This document shows, piece after piece, positions 61,440 to 64,000 of a stretch of 64,000 nucleotides of DNA. The position numbers were made by a program, and so were the translations under genes. Source of the DNA: Lachnospiraceae bacterium (GTDB taxonomy: Bacteria > Bacillota > Clostridia > Lachnospirales > Lachnospiraceae); NCBI GenBank assembly GCA_910575565.1, contig CAJTFL010000001.1, positions 1 to 64,000 of the forward strand, in the 5' to 3' direction. Each line of letters starts with the position of its first letter. The stretch's first letter is position 1. The notes beneath the pieces are model-generated. The model made no database searches. It was not told the DNA's origin and saw only the letters and a program-made list of their open reading frames with translations.

Positions 61440-62852
61440 ATGACGAACAAAAACAAAAAAATGCCCCAGATTTTAACGGCGGCAGCAATTATGGCGGCGA
61501 TGTCCGCAGTGCCGGCCTTAGCAGCCGGATGGAGCCAGGAAAACGGAGAATGGGTTTATTTAGACCGGAACGGCAGCCGGGTTACGGATGTGTGGAAGAA
61601 AAATGATGCGGGAACCCATTGGTTTTATTTGGACGAGGATGGCTATATGGCCACTAACCGGCTGGTGGAGGATGATGAGAATTACTATTACGTCAATGAG
61701 GACGGAGCCATGGTTAAAAATGAGTGGCGGAAGCTGGAGGATGACAGCGACAACGATGCCTACACGGACGGAACCTGCTGGTATTACCTGGGCAGCAACG
61801 GCAAAGCGGTGAAAAACACTTCCGACAAGGCAAAGCTAACCACCATAAATGGCAAACGGTACGTATTTGATGAAGAAGGAAGAATGCTGTATGGCTGGGT
61901 TAGCCAGGAAGGGACGATGGTAAATGAAGATGAAGAATGGTCCGGCGGCATTTTTTACTGTGGGGAAGAGGATGACGGTGCGGCGGCCATTAACCAATGG
62001 CGTCTCTTGGAGGTGGACGATCCGGAAGGGGATGATGACGCCGATGGGAGTTACTGGTTTTATTTTAGTTCCAACGGAAAGAAATTTGCAGATGTGACCA
62101 AGAAAATCAATGGAAAGAATTACCAGTTTGACGACCGCGGCGTTGCCCAGTTTAAATGGTATACCGCAAGCGCTTCTTCCATGGCTACACCAGGCTCCGC
62201 ATCTTCCAGCGACTATAAGTTTTACAACAGCCCGGAGCAGTGCTGGAGGGCGGAAGGGTGGTTTTATACCGTTCCCACGGAAAGCATCGATCCGGAAGCC
62301 TATGAGAATGATGAACAGTACTGGTTCTATGCGGATAAGAAGGGGAACCTTGTTTCCAGCCAGCTGAAAACCATCGACCGTTACAAATATGGCTTTAATG
62401 AGAAGGGGGAAATGCTGGAGGGGCTGTATGCCTTAACCTTTGACGGCGGAAAGATCGATACTTACCGGAAGATTGAGAATATCAGCGAAATGCCGGAGGC
62501 GGGAGAGGAATGTAAGGTTTACTATTTTGGAAATACCCCGAAAGACGGCGTAATGGCAGCGAAAAAGGATGTAAAGGTAGAGCTGGATGATGATACGTAT
62601 GATTTCGGTTTCCGTACAAACGGCGAGGGAATCCATGGGATTTCCGACAACCGGATCTATATCATGGGCCGGAAGCTGAAGGCGGATTCTGAGATGAAAT
62701 ACCAGGAAGTGGAATTTGAAGGGGAAACTTACCTGATAAATACCACGGGAACCATCCAGAAAAAGAAAACCAATATTAAAGATGGGGATGACACGTATTA
62801 CTGCACCGATTCAAGGGGAGTAGTCACCTACAAAGGCAGCGAGAAAAAATAA
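61440..62852 (+). CDS. Secreted cell-wall-binding-repeat protein
   Basis: A 470-residue protein with an N-terminal signal peptide (NKKMPQILTAAAIMAAMSAV, cleavage near PALAA). The rest consists of choline/glucan-binding-type repeats: GEWVYLDRNGSRVTDVWKK, HWFYLDEDGYMATNRLV, CWYYLGSNGKAVKN, KRYVFDEEGRMLYGW and others, with aromatic and Gly residues at the usual spacing. No enzymatic domain is visible, so it may be an adhesin or wall-associated structural protein. AAAGGAGAAG precedes ATG 61440. Confidence 0.9.
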   Translation: MTNKNKKMPQILTAAAIMAAMSAVPALAAGWSQENGEWVYLDRNGSRVTDVWKKNDAGTHWFYLDEDGYMATNRLVEDDENYYYVNEDGAMVKNEWRKLEDDSDNDAYTDGTCWYYLGSNGKAVKNTSDKAKLTTINGKRYVFDEEGRMLYGWVSQEGTMVNEDEEWSGGIFYCGEEDDGAAAINQWRLLEVDDPEGDDDADGSYWFYFSSNGKKFADVTKKINGKNYQFDDRGVAQFKWYTASASSMATPGSASSSDYKFYNSPEQCWRAEGWFYTVPTESIDPEAYENDEQYWFYADKKGNLVSSQLKTIDRYKYGFNEKGEMLEGLYALTFDGGKIDTYRKIENISEMPEAGEECKVYYFGNTPKDGVMAAKKDVKVELDDDTYDFGFRTNGEGIHGISDNRIYIMGRKLKADSEMKYQEVEFEGETYLINTTGTIQKKKTNIKDGDDTYYCTDSRGVVTYKGSEKK

Positions 62853-62902
62853 ACGAGGAAAGCGGCGGTTCAGGTGTCAAACCGCTGCATGGGGATATAC
62901 AT

Positions 62903-63700
62903 ATGGCTTACGAATACACCATTGGGGAAGCGGCAAAGTTTTTAGGCATAAGCCGGGATGCGCTCCGGTTTTATGAGCGGAAAAATTTGGTGGCGCCGGA
63001 GAAAAAGGAAAACGGATACCGGTTTTATTCAAAAAACCAGATCAGCGTCCTGACGGACATTATTTTCTTAAGGAAGCTTCAGTGCAGCCTGCAGGATATC
63101 CAGGCAATGTATGAAGACGGCACGCCAGAGTACTGGGTTAAGTTCTTGGAGCTGCGGATTAAGGAGGAGCAGGAGCAAATTAAGATGCATCAGCAGCTTT
63201 TGCGCCAGCTGAAGGTCAGCAGGGAGAATGGGAAGAAGATGGCACAGCTAAACCAGTTTTCCCTTCAGAGTTCGCCGAAAAGCTATATTTTCTCGGAGAT
63301 CATGGAGGATTTCGATCAGGCGCAGAATGAATGGCTGCGTGGATCAAGGGAAAAGCAGGGGCTGGAACATTGCTATATCCATGAGCAGCAGATGCCGGGG
63401 GCAGAGGGAGGAAGATATCAGTCCTACCTTTTGCTGGAGGAATTTGCGGTGAAAACCCTGGGGCTGGAGGAGCAGGCTAAAAGCCTCCCCTCATTTAGGC
63501 TGGAACAGTGCGTTTATACCGTGGCAAAATCTAAGTCCATGTCCCCGGAGCCGGAGACCATTAGCCAGATGTATGGCTGGGCAAAAAGCCAGGGACTTAC
63601 GCTCACCGGGGAAATTCATTCCCATTACCTTTGGAGCTACCAGGAATCCGGCAAGTGGAAGGAATCTTATGTGGAAATTTATATGCCGGTGGCAAAATAG
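62903..63700 (+). CDS. MerR-family transcriptional regulator with effector-binding domain
   Basis: A 265-residue regulator. The winged helix is YTIGEAAKFLGISRDALRFY with ENGYRFYSKNQISVLTDIIF, followed by a coiled-coil dimerisation helix (residues 75-115). The C-terminal half looks like a GyrI-like ligand-binding domain (IHSHYLWSYQESG, ESYVEIYMPV). MerR proteins twist promoters with long spacers into an active form. A matching promoter-like site lies at 61215-61245, upstream of the preceding gene. Confidence 0.88.
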   Translation: MAYEYTIGEAAKFLGISRDALRFYERKNLVAPEKKENGYRFYSKNQISVLTDIIFLRKLQCSLQDIQAMYEDGTPEYWVKFLELRIKEEQEQIKMHQQLLRQLKVSRENGKKMAQLNQFSLQSSPKSYIFSEIMEDFDQAQNEWLRGSREKQGLEHCYIHEQQMPGAEGGRYQSYLLLEEFAVKTLGLEEQAKSLPSFRLEQCVYTVAKSKSMSPEPETISQMYGWAKSQGLTLTGEIHSHYLWSYQESGKWKESYVEIYMPVAK

Positions 63701-63712
63701 TGAAAATAAGCC

Positions 63713-63741
63713 TTGACAAATCAAGTGATTTCGTATATCCT
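63713..63741 (+). promoter_or_regulatory. Sigma-A promoter of the T-box leader
   Basis: TTGACA (63713-63718), 17-base spacer, TATCCT (63736-63741), directly upstream of the T-box leader. Confidence 0.75.
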
Positions 63742-63747
63742 ATCACC

Positions 63748-64000
63748 AAGCTAGCAAAGCAAACTGGCGATCAGGACGAGTACTTGCCTGGAGGATGTAC
63801 AGAGAGCTGCATTTGGTGGGATTGCGGCCGTAGGAAGGGCAGGGAATGGACCTGGGAGGGCGAGCTGAAACGGATGGAGTAGGCGAGACGTGTCTGCACG
63901 TTACAGCAGGAAGTGTATGTTTGTACACGAAAAGAGCGCACTTGGAAAAGTGAATTTAGGTGGCACCGCAGAAGCATTGGCTCCTGTCCTGAGAATAAGA
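63748..64000 (+). promoter_or_regulatory. T-box riboswitch leader (probable tryptophan), cut by the window end
   Basis: Stem I features are present: CAGGACGAGTAC (63772), AGAGAGCTGC, a GGTGGGATTGCGG distal loop, and the closing CCTG at 63851. The T-box antiterminator sequence GGTGGCACCGC is at 63959-63969, followed by GGCTCCTGTCCTGAGAATAA, the start of the usual terminator arm. The specifier position, GAA-TGG-A at 63844-63850, reads TGG (Trp). Such leaders sense uncharged tRNA and control a synthetase, biosynthesis or transport gene just beyond the window, for example trpS. Confidence 0.85.

Overview
The window looks like a chromosome segment of a spore-forming, flagellated, Gram-positive anaerobe of the Lachnospiraceae / Clostridium cluster XIVa type. 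The evidence is the pyrH-frr-uppS-cdsA-dxr-rseP-ispG-polC order, an uninterrupted sigK without a pro-peptide, spoVAD/spoVAE, two flagellin genes with a sigma-D type promoter, a CsoR-regulated copper ATPase and a T-box leader. I name no species.

Layout. (1) 1-3.8 kb is the most unusual part. A tyrosine recombinase gene is enclosed by a perfect inverted repeat of at least 100 bp. It is followed by a TnpB/Cas12-like protein in which all three RuvC catalytic acidic residues are replaced (His, Thr, Ala) while the zinc ribbon is intact. About 370 bp of hairpin-rich non-coding DNA follows, a good candidate for an omega/guide RNA. The arrangement suggests an exapted, nuclease-dead, RNA-guided regulator (TldR-like) next to an invertible or mobile recombinase cassette. 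(2) 3.9-25.3 kb is a co-directional cell-surface glycan locus: a CDP-glycerol transferase-like enzyme, sugar epimerases, WbsX-type and DUF4422-type glycosyltransferases, GT2, GT4, a DUF616-type enzyme, a TupA-like ATP-grasp, a DUF362 protein, an FkbM methyltransferase and a HAD protein. Twelve of its proteins carry the same small Rossmann-like module, alone or fused at either end. The 5.2-12.6 kb part is strikingly A+T-rich and looks imported. (3) 25.4-32.4 kb holds a ribulose-phosphate 3-epimerase-like gene, an AAA/PD-(D/E)XK protein, decayed PRD-regulator, aldose-epimerase and cyclase genes, sigK, a Uma2 gene and several palindromic repeats. (4) 32.4-44.6 kb is galE followed by the core operon from pyrH to polC. 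(5) 45-48.3 kb is the copper operon csoR-copA with a copZ-like 3' domain, followed by three tRNA genes. (6) 49-54 kb is the ylxM-ffh-rpsP-khpA-rimM-trmD operon and an AIM24-like gene. (7) 54-56 kb is two flagellin genes. (8) 56.5-64 kb holds a PD-(D/E)XK transposase-family gene, a proline-rich repeat gene, a 47-residue small protein gene, spoVAD/AE, a cell-wall-binding-repeat protein, a MerR regulator, and the start of a T-box leader (probable Trp specifier) that runs off the end.

Short palindromic elements with terminal inverted repeats (at least five types) are scattered through the intergenic regions. Coordinates and motifs were read by eye. No alignment, folding or database search was run, so family names rest on recognised motifs and the guide-RNA and inversion ideas are inferences.
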